Source: Paenibacillus_AR mesotrionivorans | GTDB taxonomy: Bacteria; Bacillota; Bacilli; Paenibacillales; NBRC-103111 | Reading direction: 5' to 3' | Length of the DNA stretch: 64,000 bases | NCBI RefSeq assembly: GCF_046098205.1 | Contig: NZ_JBJURJ010000021.1 | Location: 56,403-120,402 of the forward strand | In this document: positions 26,180 to 34,506 of the stretch, one piece after another | Numbering within the stretch: position 1 is the first letter of the stretch | Layout of the letters: each line of letters opens with the position of its first letter | Translations under genes and position numbers: made by a program | Notes under the pieces: model-generated | What the model was told of the DNA's origin: nothing | Database searches by the model: none | The model's input: only the letters and a program-made list of their open reading frames with translations

Positions 26180-26875
26180 ATGAAACTATGGATCAAAATC
26201 GTCTCTTTCGCTCTCATCGCCGCTCTCCTGCTTGTAGTTTGGCGTTCGGATTTGGTGACGGGTATGTTGTCCGGAGATCCTGAGGCCGGACAGGAGGTCT
26301 CGGAAAACAGCCGGTATCTGTTTCTGGGTTTAATGCTGCTTTTGATGGTTATCCAGAATTTATTTACGGTTATTCCGTTTATCCTGCTGATTACCATGAA
26401 TGTCAGCATTCTCGGTTTCGCCGGCGGATACCTCTGGAGCTGGGCCACCAGCATTCTGGCTGGTTTGGTTTCCTTTTGGGCGGCGCGGTATTGGCTGCAG
26501 GATTTCTTCGCCCGGTGGCTCAAGCCTTCTCTCCGGGACCGCATCGAGGACAACGCCTTCTGGGTGGTGTTTATCGGGAGAGTCTTTCCTTTTGTTCCTA
26601 CCAGCGTGGTCAATGTGGCGGCGGGACTCAGCTCCGTCAGCATGCGGCCTTTCCTTTACGCCACCGTGCTGGGCAATATGATCTATATTTTTGTGCTGGC
26701 ACTGGTCCCCCTCGGAATCATGTCGGTGCGGTTCGAGCCGCATATGTACGTCATTATGCTCCTTCTGGCCGGAGCTTCGGCTGCAGGGTGGCGGGTGCGG
26801 AGAAGAAGACGCAAGCGCAAAGCCGCAGAAGAGCGCGCTGCCTCCGTTGCCGACAAAGCGTCCACCATCCACTAA
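26180..26875 (+). CDS. TVP38/TMEM64 (VTT/DedA-like) membrane protein
   Basis: A 231-residue integral membrane protein. An N-terminal membrane segment (residues 5-20) is followed by the VTT domain: hydrophobic LFTVIPFILLITMN, GFAGGYLW, the re-entrant-type FIGRVFPFVPTSVVNVAAG and NMIYIFVLALVPLGIM. The C-terminus is very basic (RRRRKRK) and cytoplasmic by the positive-inside rule. Relatives of this superfamily include lipid scramblases and undecaprenyl-phosphate flippases, so a lipid transport role is plausible. AAGGAGG lies 11 bases before the ATG. It is divergent from adenosine deaminase and followed by a terminator. Confidence 0.88.
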   Translation: MKLWIKIVSFALIAALLLVVWRSDLVTGMLSGDPEAGQEVSENSRYLFLGLMLLLMVIQNLFTVIPFILLITMNVSILGFAGGYLWSWATSILAGLVSFWAARYWLQDFFARWLKPSLRDRIEDNAFWVVFIGRVFPFVPTSVVNVAAGLSSVSMRPFLYATVLGNMIYIFVLALVPLGIMSVRFEPHMYVIMLLLAGASAAGWRVRRRRRKRKAAEERAASVADKASTIH

Positions 26876-26903
26876 GGCACCTGCAAGCTGGATGTACCCC
26901 AAA

Positions 26904-26936
26904 AAACCGTCAAGCCCAAGGCCTGACGGTTTGTTT
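26904..26936 (+). terminator. intrinsic terminator, probably bidirectional
   Basis: The stem AAACCGTCA...TGACGGTTT is followed by GTTTG on the plus strand; on the minus strand it is followed by TTTGGGG. It lies between converging genes. Confidence 0.75.
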
Positions 26937-26957
26937 GCTGTTATACCTCTCCTGAAC

Positions 26958-27386
26958 TCAACTGCCTCCGCTTTTCTTATTCCGCATAGCGGCAATCACC
27001 CGTACCCCGTCTTCTCCACCCCCGGCAAAGGAACAGTAACGGGAGGTTTCCATACCGTAGATGGCGATTTTCCCCTCATGGTCATAATGCACCCCATAGC
27101 CGTATTTTTTGGGGAGCATGGAGGCGCGCATACACGGATGGGACTTGGCAAACAGCTTCTCCCGGATTTCCCCCTCCCGAACCTGCCATTCCTCCTCCGG
27201 TATCCCCTGATGCCGCAGATGCACCTGGTAAATCAAGTCCTTCTCCGTAAAGCGGTAAGGGTGATCGGACAGAAGCTCGAACTCCAGCAATGGCTTGGTT
27301 TTCACCCCGCCCTTCGGCTGCGGCTGGACAGACTCCTCCACCGGACAATCGGGGGAAACGGTAATGAACGTATCCGTGTAGCTCAT
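26958..27386 (-). CDS. DUF6157 family protein
   Basis: A 142-residue soluble protein of unknown function. It opens with MSYTDTFITVSPDCPV, the characteristic start of the DUF6157 family, and continues with LIYQVHLRHQGIP and MRASMLPKKYGYGVHYD. The start at 27386 has AAGGAG seven bases upstream; the longer frame upstream is not coding. It is divergent from the spore-coat-like genes, with a TTCCCT...AGGGAA inverted repeat near 27451 in the shared region. No catalytic residues can be assigned. Confidence 0.85.
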   Translation of the reverse strand: MSYTDTFITVSPDCPVEESVQPQPKGGVKTKPLLEFELLSDHPYRFTEKDLIYQVHLRHQGIPEEEWQVREGEIREKLFAKSHPCMRASMLPKKYGYGVHYDHEGKIAIYGMETSRYCSFAGGGEDGVRVIAAMRNKKSGGS

Positions 27387-27503
27387 GCTAACACTCCTTT
27401 CAGAATCTTTTTGCCCAAAAAAAGAAGCTGCACCGGCTTGCATACATAATTTCCCTGAATAAGGGAATTTTAAGTTCTGGTCAATACAGAAGGGAGGATA
27501 AAC

Positions 27504-27761
27504 ATGCAAACACCTACAGCCAAGGAGCTGGAGTACATCGTAGACTCCATGTCCAATGAAGAACTGATGCTCAAGCAATGCGCCGCCGCGGCCTCCATCA
27601 CCACCAATCCGGCTGTGCGCAGCCTGTGCCAAGCCCATGTGCAAACCCATGAGCAGCACCTGCACACCCTGATGAACGCCCTTCATCAAGGGCTGAACAG
27701 CGCCAACGGCCAATTCAACGCCAATCAACAGCAATTCACCGGCATGACACAACAACACTAA
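27504..27761 (+). CDS. small spore-coat-associated helical protein
   Basis: An 85-residue protein, largely helical (ELEYIVDSMSNEELMLKQ) with a Gln/Asn-rich tail. It contains paired His residues (HVQTHEQHLHT). GGGAGG lies seven bases before the ATG. It is followed after 20 bases by a CotF-family gene and probably shares its transcript. Small partners of CotF proteins of this kind are common in Paenibacillaceae, so a spore coat role is likely but inferred mainly from context. Confidence 0.8.
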   Translation: MQTPTAKELEYIVDSMSNEELMLKQCAAAASITTNPAVRSLCQAHVQTHEQHLHTLMNALHQGLNSANGQFNANQQQFTGMTQQH

Positions 27762-27781
27762 TCACGGAAGGAGGAGAAAAG

Positions 27782-28237
27782 ATGCATCAGCAAAATCAAT
27801 ACGGTCAATTCAACCAGGATCAGTTCATGCAACAGCAGCATCAGCAACAGCAGCATCAGCAACAGCAGCAACAACAGCAACAGCAAGCCGTCCAAAATCT
27901 TCTGCCCGAAAAGGATTGGCTCTACACCGTCCTTTGCGACCTGAAGCGGACCGCCCGCGAATATGCAACTGCCGTCACGGAATCCAGCGATGATTCCCTG
28001 CGCAAAATCTTTACCGATCTCCTGAACAGCACCCTGACCATGCAATGGCAGGTCTATACGCTCATGAAGCAAAACAACATGTACAACGCTTCCTCCCCGG
28101 CTCAGGGCCAGGAGATCCAGAAGCAAATCCAAACCTACCAAAAGTCCGGCCAGGAGGCCTTCCAGTTCGCCAAGCAGAAGCTCGGCCAACAAATTCAGCA
28201 GGGCACAGGCAGCTCCCAGCAGCAGATTTACATGTAA
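27782..28237 (+). CDS. CotF-family spore coat protein with a polyglutamine N-terminus
   Basis: A 151-residue protein. The first 36 residues are a Gln/His run; at residues 17-36 it is almost only Q with a few H. The remainder is a CotF-type helical domain (EKDWLYTVLCDLKRTAREY, ATAVTESSDDSLRKIFTDLL, WQVYTLMKQNNMY). The end is again Gln-rich (QQIQQGTGSSQQQIYM). The DNA under the Gln run is a CAG/CAA/CAT repeat that could vary in length. It forms an operon with the preceding small gene and ends at a strong terminator. Such proteins are incorporated into the spore coat. Confidence 0.9.
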   Translation: MHQQNQYGQFNQDQFMQQQHQQQQHQQQQQQQQQQAVQNLLPEKDWLYTVLCDLKRTAREYATAVTESSDDSLRKIFTDLLNSTLTMQWQVYTLMKQNNMYNASSPAQGQEIQKQIQTYQKSGQEAFQFAKQKLGQQIQQGTGSSQQQIYM

Positions 28238-28286
28238 GGAAACGCACGGCCTAAGCAGCCGGCGGTTTCAGGTCTGCGGACATTCA

Positions 28287-28322
28287 GCAAGCGGGACTCC
28301 CTCGGGGGTCCCGCTTGCTTTA
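28287..28322 (+). terminator. intrinsic terminator after the coat genes
   Basis: The stem GCAAGCGGGAC...GTCCCGCTTGC is followed by TTTAT. It touches the stop codon of the opposing response regulator. Confidence 0.85.
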
Positions 28323-29411
28323 TACGCCCTCCAGCAATTCCTTCAGCGTAAGGGAGGGCTCCAGCCCCAGCTCCCCCATATACTTCTCCCGCATCTGCCT
28401 GTACAGCTCCTCCATAGCCGCGGAGCTTCCTTGCTCCCGGAGGTGAAGCAGCAGATCCCGGTAGTGGGAGTCGGTATACGGCTCCAGTTCGATACGCTTG
28501 CGCAGCACCGCCTCCCTGCGTCCCCCCTTTACCTGCCCGGCCGCATGATTCAGATACTCCAGGAATGAGGCGCGGAGCTTGTACCGCCTGGTTTCCGCCC
28601 AGCCGTAGCTTTCCTCCTCCAGGTAGTCACCCCGGTACAGCGCCAGCGCTTCGGCAGCACGGCTCCCGCTTCGGTCCGAAGCCAGCAGCAGCTCCAGCTC
28701 ATCCGCATCGCAGCGCAGGTCCTCGTGACTCATCATGTAACGCTCATCGGCAAAGGAAACCATCTGGCCGTAACCGCCCTGCTTCAAGGTATGGCGCAGC
28801 TGGTAGAGAGAGGTATGGAACAAGGTCTGGGCCTTCTCCAGATCATGCTCCGGCCACAGGCTGTCCAATATCCGGTCCCGGTAAACCGGCCCCTTCTGAT
28901 GCAGAAGAAACGCGAACAGCTCCCGGGTTTTTTTGGTCCGCCACGCCAGCAGGGTTCCCGACTCCCCATACACCTCCAGGCTGCCCAGCACCTTGACCCT
29001 GAGCCCGTGCTCCTCAGGCATCCCGCCCTCCGACTCGGCCCCCCCCTGCCCCCGCCGGGTTTTGTACCGCTCGACAGTACGCGCCAGACGTTCCCGGGAA
29101 ACAGGCTTCAGGAGATAATCCATCGCCGATAGATCGAAGGCTGTCACCGCATATTGCTGATAGGCCGTAATAAATACAATCTCGGCCTCCGGACAAAGCT
29201 CCCGGAACCGTTCGAAAGCGGCCAGGCCGCTCATCCCCGGCATCTCAATATCCAGGAAGATCAGATCCGGCTGCTGCGCCGCCGCCGTGTCCAGCGCCTC
29301 CTTCACCTGGACACACTTGCCCACCAGCGCCACACCATCAATTTCCCCCAGCAGAATCTCCAAAATATCCAAAGCAATCCACTCATCATCCACTACCAGG
29401 ATCTTGATCAT
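28320..29411 (-). CDS. response regulator with SARP-type output, second copy
   Basis: A 363-residue cytoplasmic regulator, paralogous to that at 7837-9000. The receiver domain has VVDDEW, acceptor Asp54 in FLDIEMPG, ITAYQQYA and DYLLKPV. A winged helix (VLGSLEVYG, TKKTRELFAFLL, TLFHTSLYQLRHTL) and a BTAD-like domain (AEALALYRGDYL, YRQMREKYMGELGLEPS) follow. It overlaps the kinase gene by four bases (ATGA), so the two are translationally coupled. No TTnTGAG direct repeat was found near this copy, so its targets may differ from the first. Confidence 0.92.
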   Translation of the reverse strand: MIKILVVDDEWIALDILEILLGEIDGVALVGKCVQVKEALDTAAAQQPDLIFLDIEMPGMSGLAAFERFRELCPEAEIVFITAYQQYAVTAFDLSAMDYLLKPVSRERLARTVERYKTRRGQGGAESEGGMPEEHGLRVKVLGSLEVYGESGTLLAWRTKKTRELFAFLLHQKGPVYRDRILDSLWPEHDLEKAQTLFHTSLYQLRHTLKQGGYGQMVSFADERYMMSHEDLRCDADELELLLASDRSGSRAAEALALYRGDYLEEESYGWAETRRYKLRASFLEYLNHAAGQVKGGRREAVLRKRIELEPYTDSHYRDLLLHLREQGSSAAMEELYRQMREKYMGELGLEPSLTLKELLEGV

Positions 29412-32400
29412 GAGATATACGGCTCCTCCGGAAGCTGGAATGTGAAAACAGTTCCTTCATGCTGCACACTTTCGATCCACAAGCGTTCCCCGTAAAGCAT
29501 CTGCAGCCGGCGGGAAACATTGCGGATGCCTACTCCCGCCGTTTGGCCAAGCTTGGTGGTTTCAAGCCGGTCCGCCGACATTCCGGCCCCATTGTCCGAT
29601 ACGGTGAAGCGTGTCCCGCCGCCCCGCCGCTTCACTTGAATCTCGACCGTGCCGCCTTCGGGCTTCTGGCCGATGCCATGGCGGACCGCATTCTCCACCA
29701 GCGGCTGAAGCAAGAGCGGCGGCATCATACAATCCGTGTCCGGATCAATCTCAATGGACACCTGAAGCCTAGGTCCGAACCGCAGCTGCTCGATGGCCAG
29801 ATACGCCCGGACCACCTCCAGCTCCTCCTGGAGCGGAACCCTCTCCTGCTGGAAGCTGTAGGTGAATTTGGCGCGCAGATAGGTAGTCAGCTGGTAGATG
29901 GTTTCCCGGAGCTTGTCCGGGTCCTTGTAGCTTAAACCAATCAGGGAATTCAGGCTGTTGTACAGAAAATGGGGCGTAATCTGCGCCTGCAGATATTCCA
30001 TCTCGTTCTGGACGGCATGCCGGGAGGCACGCTTCATGGCCAGCAGCGACTCGGCCCGGGCACGGAGCTCCGCCAGCTCGAAGGGCTTCTGCAGGATATC
30101 GTTGGTGCCCGCCTCGAACGCCGCTACTACATCCTCCTGCCGTCCGGAGGCGGTCAGCATCAGCACGGGAAGCTCCGCATGGCTGTACCGCTTGCGGATT
30201 TCCCGGCAGATATCCAGCCCGGAGATAACAGGCATCATCAGATCCAGCAGCACCAGCTCCGGTCTGCCCGCTCCCTCCAGCCAGACCAGGGCGTCGGCGC
30301 CGCCGGTGAAGGCCTTGTAGCCCCAGCCCATGGAGGCGGCAACCTCCATCAGCACCTTCAGATTCGCTTCCTCATCGTCCACCAGAAGAACCAGCCCTTC
30401 CTTACCCGCGGCCTCAAACGAACGCACCGTCCGGGGCCGGTCCGGAAGCTCCGCAGCCGGAAACTCCGTTTCCCCGGCGCTGAGCGTGCGTGCATAAGGC
30501 AGAGAGGAACGGGCGATGGGCAGCGTGAAGGTGAAGCAGCTCCCCATGCCCGGCTCCGAACGGACAGTGATGGTCCCGTCCTGCAGCTCCACGAGCTGGC
30601 GGGTAATGCTCAAGCCCAAGCCTACACCGGGATTCCATCCCGTCTCCTCCGCCTGCTGGAAGGGCTGGAAGATCCGGTCCAGGGCTTTGGCGTGAATCCC
30701 GCAGCCGGTATCCTCTACCGATATAGCCATCATGCCGTCTGCCGCACGGGCGGAAATACGCACATAGCCCCGCTCCGTAAATTTGAGGGCATTCTCCGCC
30801 AGGTTGTGCAGAATCTGCTTCAGCCTGTTCTCATCCGCATACAAGAGAGGCAAGTCGTCAGCCAGCTCATTTTTCAGCTCCACATTTTTTTTGACCATGG
30901 AGACTGACAGCATATCCAGCACAAGCCGCACGGCCAGCCCCAAATCCACCGCAGTCCGGCGGATGCGGATTTCACCTGTGCGGATCAGGTTCAAATCCAT
31001 AATATCCTGCACCAGATCGGCCAGACGCCTGCCGGACAGATTCAGCATACGGACCTGCTCCCGGTGCGGCGCCGACAGGGGCTCCTTCCGGTCGTCCAGC
31101 AAAATTTGGGACAGGTTGATCATCCCGTGCAGCGGTGTCCGCAGCTCATGGGAGGTCCGGGCGAGAAATTCGTCCTTCTGCTTGTCATACTCCAGAAGCT
31201 GCTCCGACAGCCTCCGGCTCCGGTCCATAATCTGCTGGGCCCGGAAGTTGGCCAAGAGCGCCTGGGAGAACACCAGCAGAAGCGGGCTCAGGATGGCAAT
31301 AGTGGCATTGTCCCGGGCCATCTGGTAACGGAATTGGGCGGAGACCGCCGTAACGGCCATAAACACCGCCACCATCGCCAAATACCAGGCCACCGGAGAG
31401 CTGCGGGCAAACCCCCGGTACAGCAGATAGAAAATCGCCAGAAAAGCAATGCCCTGGAAAACCAGATTGGGCCAAAAGGTCATCCGCAGCGCTTCATTGG
31501 GCAGGAGAACCACCATTCCGATATAGCCCGCCAGAATCCAGGGCAGCCCCCGCCGGATAATGCCCACTCTTTCCTGAAGAAAGCTCGACATGTACAGGAT
31601 AAAGAAATAAAAGGATAATACAGCCAGAATAAACAGCAGCTTGTGCAGCCAGATAAACGGCAATTGCGGCACTACAAGCGCTGCCAGAATTTCATTGTCA
31701 ATACTGAAAAAGAACCCCGTCGACAGGCAAAAAAGACTCAGGTACATATAATGGCGTTCTTCCCGCCATTGCCGGAACATCCCGGCGAAGTAAAAGCCGA
31801 ATACCAGCATGGCCGTAATCAGAGCCATATCCTCGAGACGGGAGCGGTCCCGGTTGTTCATCACCTGCTCGGCAAGCCCGAATTCCGGCGCCTGGCTCAT
31901 TCCGTTTTTGGTCATCAGAATGTAGTTGGACACCTGAACCAACAGCTCCGCGGTGCCTGCCTCACCCCTGCCCACCCCATAAAACGGGAGATTGCTGGGC
32001 ACAAAATCCCTCTCATTATCCGCCGTTTCTCCGGTGCCGCCCAGATATTCCCCGCCCAGAAAAACCTTGCTGGACAACCTCACCTTCTTCATCCGCAGCC
32101 CGTACATACCCGAGTCCCGGAGCTTGATTTCCAGCCGGTAGGTGCCTGCACCTATTCCACTCACACCATTCTCGGTCATGTAGCTGTCCCAATTCCCAGG
32201 AAGCCGGACCCGCATCCCCTGCCCGGCAAGCTCGGGATTGCGGCGGAAGTCCTCCGGTGTCAGGAGACCCGGATAGAACATCCATTCACCCGACAAGGGA
32301 ATCGGCCCTTCTCCGGCAAAATCCCAGCTCCCCGCATCCAGCACACCGTCCGCCGCCTGCGGGCGGTCATGAGGCGCCGTAATGGCCTGGTACGCATACA

Positions 32401-32506
32401 GCAGGAGTCCCGCCAGAAAAAGGACGCCCATCAGCTTCAGCATAGCGAACTGGCTCTGACGGAGGCGTCCCCCTTTCGTACGGGTTCCCGCTGCCTGCTC
32501 TGTCAT
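29408..32506 (-). CDS. hybrid sensor kinase with two kinase modules, second copy
   Basis: A membrane sensor of about 1032 residues with the same architecture as that at 9025-12105: one membrane segment, an extracellular jelly-roll-like domain (LSGEWMFYPG, TYRLEIKL), about seven membrane segments, HisKA (SHELRTPLHGM), ATPase with N and G boxes, a receiver (LLDLMMPVISG), then a LytS-type kinase (ITPHFLYNSLNSL) with its own ATPase domain (LVENAVRHG, GVGIRNVSRRL). The ATG at 32506 follows GGAGGTAG by seven bases and overlaps the exoA stop codon; a longer frame upstream is rejected. Being coupled to exoA is unusual for a sensor kinase. Confidence 0.92.
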   Translation of the reverse strand: MTEQAAGTRTKGGRLRQSQFAMLKLMGVLFLAGLLLYAYQAITAPHDRPQAADGVLDAGSWDFAGEGPIPLSGEWMFYPGLLTPEDFRRNPELAGQGMRVRLPGNWDSYMTENGVSGIGAGTYRLEIKLRDSGMYGLRMKKVRLSSKVFLGGEYLGGTGETADNERDFVPSNLPFYGVGRGEAGTAELLVQVSNYILMTKNGMSQAPEFGLAEQVMNNRDRSRLEDMALITAMLVFGFYFAGMFRQWREERHYMYLSLFCLSTGFFFSIDNEILAALVVPQLPFIWLHKLLFILAVLSFYFFILYMSSFLQERVGIIRRGLPWILAGYIGMVVLLPNEALRMTFWPNLVFQGIAFLAIFYLLYRGFARSSPVAWYLAMVAVFMAVTAVSAQFRYQMARDNATIAILSPLLLVFSQALLANFRAQQIMDRSRRLSEQLLEYDKQKDEFLARTSHELRTPLHGMINLSQILLDDRKEPLSAPHREQVRMLNLSGRRLADLVQDIMDLNLIRTGEIRIRRTAVDLGLAVRLVLDMLSVSMVKKNVELKNELADDLPLLYADENRLKQILHNLAENALKFTERGYVRISARAADGMMAISVEDTGCGIHAKALDRIFQPFQQAEETGWNPGVGLGLSITRQLVELQDGTITVRSEPGMGSCFTFTLPIARSSLPYARTLSAGETEFPAAELPDRPRTVRSFEAAGKEGLVLLVDDEEANLKVLMEVAASMGWGYKAFTGGADALVWLEGAGRPELVLLDLMMPVISGLDICREIRKRYSHAELPVLMLTASGRQEDVVAAFEAGTNDILQKPFELAELRARAESLLAMKRASRHAVQNEMEYLQAQITPHFLYNSLNSLIGLSYKDPDKLRETIYQLTTYLRAKFTYSFQQERVPLQEELEVVRAYLAIEQLRFGPRLQVSIEIDPDTDCMMPPLLLQPLVENAVRHGIGQKPEGGTVEIQVKRRGGGTRFTVSDNGAGMSADRLETTKLGQTAGVGIRNVSRRLQMLYGERLWIESVQHEGTVFTFQLPEEPYIS

Positions 32507-33264
32507 GCCTCTACCTCCAGCACCAGCCCTACGGGACAATGGTCGCTGCCCATTACCTCAAGGCAGATGAAGGCCTCCTTCACCTTGGAGGACAGCCGCT
32601 CGGACACCAGGAAATAGTCGATCCGCCAGCCTACGTTGCGCTCCCTGACCTTCGGCATGTAGGACCACCAGGAATAGGCGTCCTGCTTGTCCGGATGAAG
32701 CAGCCGGAAGGTGTCCACAAAGCCGGACTCCAGAAGCAGCGTCATCTTCTCCCGCTCCTCATCCGTAAAGCCCGAATTGCCCCGGTTGGACTTGGCATTC
32801 TTGATGTCGATCTCCTGGTGGGCCACGTTCATGTCCCCGCATACCACCACAGGCTTATGCTTGTCCAGCTGCATGAGGTAAGCCCGGAACCGGTCCTCCC
32901 ACTCCATACGGAAGGGCAGCCGGGAGAGGTCCCTGCGGGCGTTGGGCGTATAGACATTCACCAGGTAAAACGCTTCGAATTCAAGGGTCAGCACACGGCC
33001 CTCAGGCTCTTCATCCGCCTCCAGCCCGTACCGGATAGTAAGCGGCCGGACGCGGGTAAATACAGCCGTTCCGGAGTAGCCTTTTTTCACCGCATAATTC
33101 CAGTATTGCCCGTACGCCTCCCCATGGTCCAGCTCGATCTGCCCCTCCTGGAGCTTGGTTTCCTGCAGGCAGTAAATATCCGCATCCGCCTCCTGGAACC
33201 GGTCCATAAACCCTTTATTGATACAAGCCCGCAGGCCGTTTACATTCCAAGACATCAGCTTCAT
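32503..33264 (-). CDS. exoA: exodeoxyribonuclease III family AP endonuclease
   Basis: A 253-residue cytoplasmic DNA repair nuclease acting at abasic sites. All family blocks are present: MKLMSWNVNGLRA at the N-terminus, CLQETKLQ with the metal-binding Glu, YTPNA, VVCGDMNVAH with the Asp/Asn pair, GWRIDYFLVS and the C-terminal GSDHCPVGL with the catalytic Asp-His. Length equals the family norm once the start is set at 33264 (AAGGAG 11 bases upstream). Its stop overlaps the start of the sensor kinase (ATGA), so the repair enzyme and the two-component genes probably share one transcript. Confidence 0.95.
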   Translation of the reverse strand: MKLMSWNVNGLRACINKGFMDRFQEADADIYCLQETKLQEGQIELDHGEAYGQYWNYAVKKGYSGTAVFTRVRPLTIRYGLEADEEPEGRVLTLEFEAFYLVNVYTPNARRDLSRLPFRMEWEDRFRAYLMQLDKHKPVVVCGDMNVAHQEIDIKNAKSNRGNSGFTDEEREKMTLLLESGFVDTFRLLHPDKQDAYSWWSYMPKVRERNVGWRIDYFLVSERLSSKVKEAFICLEVMGSDHCPVGLVLEVEA

Positions 33265-33286
33265 ATATACTCTGGCTCCTTTGTTG

Positions 33287-33655
33287 TCATTCCTCTGTGG
33301 ATTCCTGCCGCCCGCCCATAAACCGTTTGCGGAAACGCAGGAGCTTGGCCAGCGCCGCATCAACCGGCCCCTCGCCGATCTGGGCATCGATGCCCATCTG
33401 CTTCAGGAGATTGACAGCACCCGGACCGATGTGGCTCACGAGGACCAGGCCGCAATCCTCAATCAAGGCTGCGGTCCGGCGCAGACGGTCCTCCTGATGC
33501 TGCCCCATCACCCCGTCCGTCTCATTACGCCGCGCCTCCAGCCGGGTAATGGCGCCGTCCCCCGAAATTTCATACACTACAAATTGTCTGCTGCTGCCAA
33601 AATGCTGGTCAATCTCCACTTCGTCGCTTGTGCCGACGGCGATCCGGTAGGCCAT
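33287..33655 (-). CDS. NifX/NifB-like dinitrogenase cofactor-domain protein
   Basis: A 122-residue protein of the dinitrogenase iron-molybdenum cofactor fold (NifX/NafY/NifB C-terminal type). Typical features are MAYRIAVGT, IDQHFGSSRQFVVYEI, a central DCGLVLVSHIGPGA and GIDAQIGEGPVDAAL. The start at 33655 follows GGAGAG by seven bases. No nif genes are nearby, and such proteins occur in many non-fixing bacteria with unknown roles in metal or FeS cofactor handling. It sits between the gerP genes and exoA on the same strand, 22 bases from exoA, so co-transcription is possible. A TATAAT precedes it near 33712. Confidence 0.85.
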   Translation of the reverse strand: MAYRIAVGTSDEVEIDQHFGSSRQFVVYEISGDGAITRLEARRNETDGVMGQHQEDRLRRTAALIEDCGLVLVSHIGPGAVNLLKQMGIDAQIGEGPVDAALAKLLRFRKRFMGGRQESTEE

Positions 33656-33734
33656 GGTTCTCTCTCCTTTTTTGGGGGAAGGCAATCTTCTCTCTTAATC
33701 TGTATCTATTATAAAGGAGAAGGCGAGAACGTGG

Positions 33735-34121
33735 CTATCCCGAAGAATCTGCCACTGGTTGGCTGCCGGGAATCTGCATCTCCTGCCCGTCCAGCTTCAT
33801 CTGCTCCATCATGGTCTTTAATTGCCCTTCATCGGCCAAGGAGGTCAGCCCAATATTCAACGTGCCGGTCAGCTCATTCACATGCAGCTCCTGCACCTTA
33901 TACGTAATGTTGCCGTATTGGACAGGCTTCACGGCCTCCATCTGCTCCTTCAGTAGCCGGTTGGCCTCCTCCATCTGGCGCAGCTGCTCCTCCAACCGCA
34001 GAAAACGGCCTTCCAGCTCTGCCTGACGCTTCTCCAGCCATTCGTTGCGCTGCATCAGGCCATGGAGATATTGCTGCCAGCCCGGCTGCTCTCCTTGCGG
34101 AGCATAATATGCTGCATACAT
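33735..34121 (-). CDS. gerPC: spore germination protein GerPC-like
   Basis: A 128-residue protein. The middle is a coiled coil (residues about 25-65, EKRQAELEGRFLRLEEQLRQ), followed by a beta-strand segment typical of GerPC (VQYGNITYKVQELHV, GTLNIGLT). GerPC is part of the GerP set that lets germinants cross the spore coat. The ATG at 34121 follows GGAGGTG by seven bases. It comes four bases after gerPB. The usual downstream gerPD, gerPE and gerPF are not present. Confidence 0.85.
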   Translation of the reverse strand: MYAAYYAPQGEQPGWQQYLHGLMQRNEWLEKRQAELEGRFLRLEEQLRQMEEANRLLKEQMEAVKPVQYGNITYKVQELHVNELTGTLNIGLTSLADEGQLKTMMEQMKLDGQEMQIPGSQPVADSSG

Positions 34122-34125
34122 ACAC

Positions 34126-34458
34126 TCACCTCCAAGCCGGGGATTCACCGGCGGATACCCCATAATTCTGCTGCCCGCCATCCGGCGTATAGGAGGAGCC
34201 CTGTGTCTGGATGAAGCCGCCCGGGAGCTCTTCATCCACTTCTCCGCCATGGCTATCATCTTCCGCCGCTCCTATGGCGCCTCCGGCTGCAATCGGCTCC
34301 AAGGCACCTGCTGACTGCGCGGTCCCCGACGACTGATCATCCCCGCTGGTCTGGGTGATGACCGTGGATTGGTTCCGGGTGAGAATGGTGTTGCCGATAT
34401 TCAGCGATCCGATGCTGGCGATGGAATTCACTTTAATGTTATGGATATAGAAATTCAT
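34126..34458 (-). CDS. gerPB: spore germination protein GerPB-like
   Basis: A 110-residue protein. The N-terminus MNFYIHNIKVNSIASIGSLN matches the GerPB pattern (a short strand-rich start with IGS and IG near residue 20). The remainder is low complexity, rich in Gly, Ala, Ser and Gln, longer than in Bacillus. AGGAGG lies nine bases before the ATG. It is the second gene of a short gerP operon and acts in the spore coat by family knowledge. Confidence 0.8.
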   Translation of the reverse strand: MNFYIHNIKVNSIASIGSLNIGNTILTRNQSTVITQTSGDDQSSGTAQSAGALEPIAAGGAIGAAEDDSHGGEVDEELPGGFIQTQGSSYTPDGGQQNYGVSAGESPAWR

Positions 34459-34506
34459 GGGAGGGTGCCTCCTAAAGGCAATTGCCGATTGGCTCCAGGC
34501 TTGGGA

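Noticed and set aside
26958..27758. 266-codon minus-strand frame covering DUF6157 and the small coat gene
   Set aside because: Only the part from 27386 down matches DUF6157; the upstream extension overlaps the convincing plus-strand coat-associated gene.
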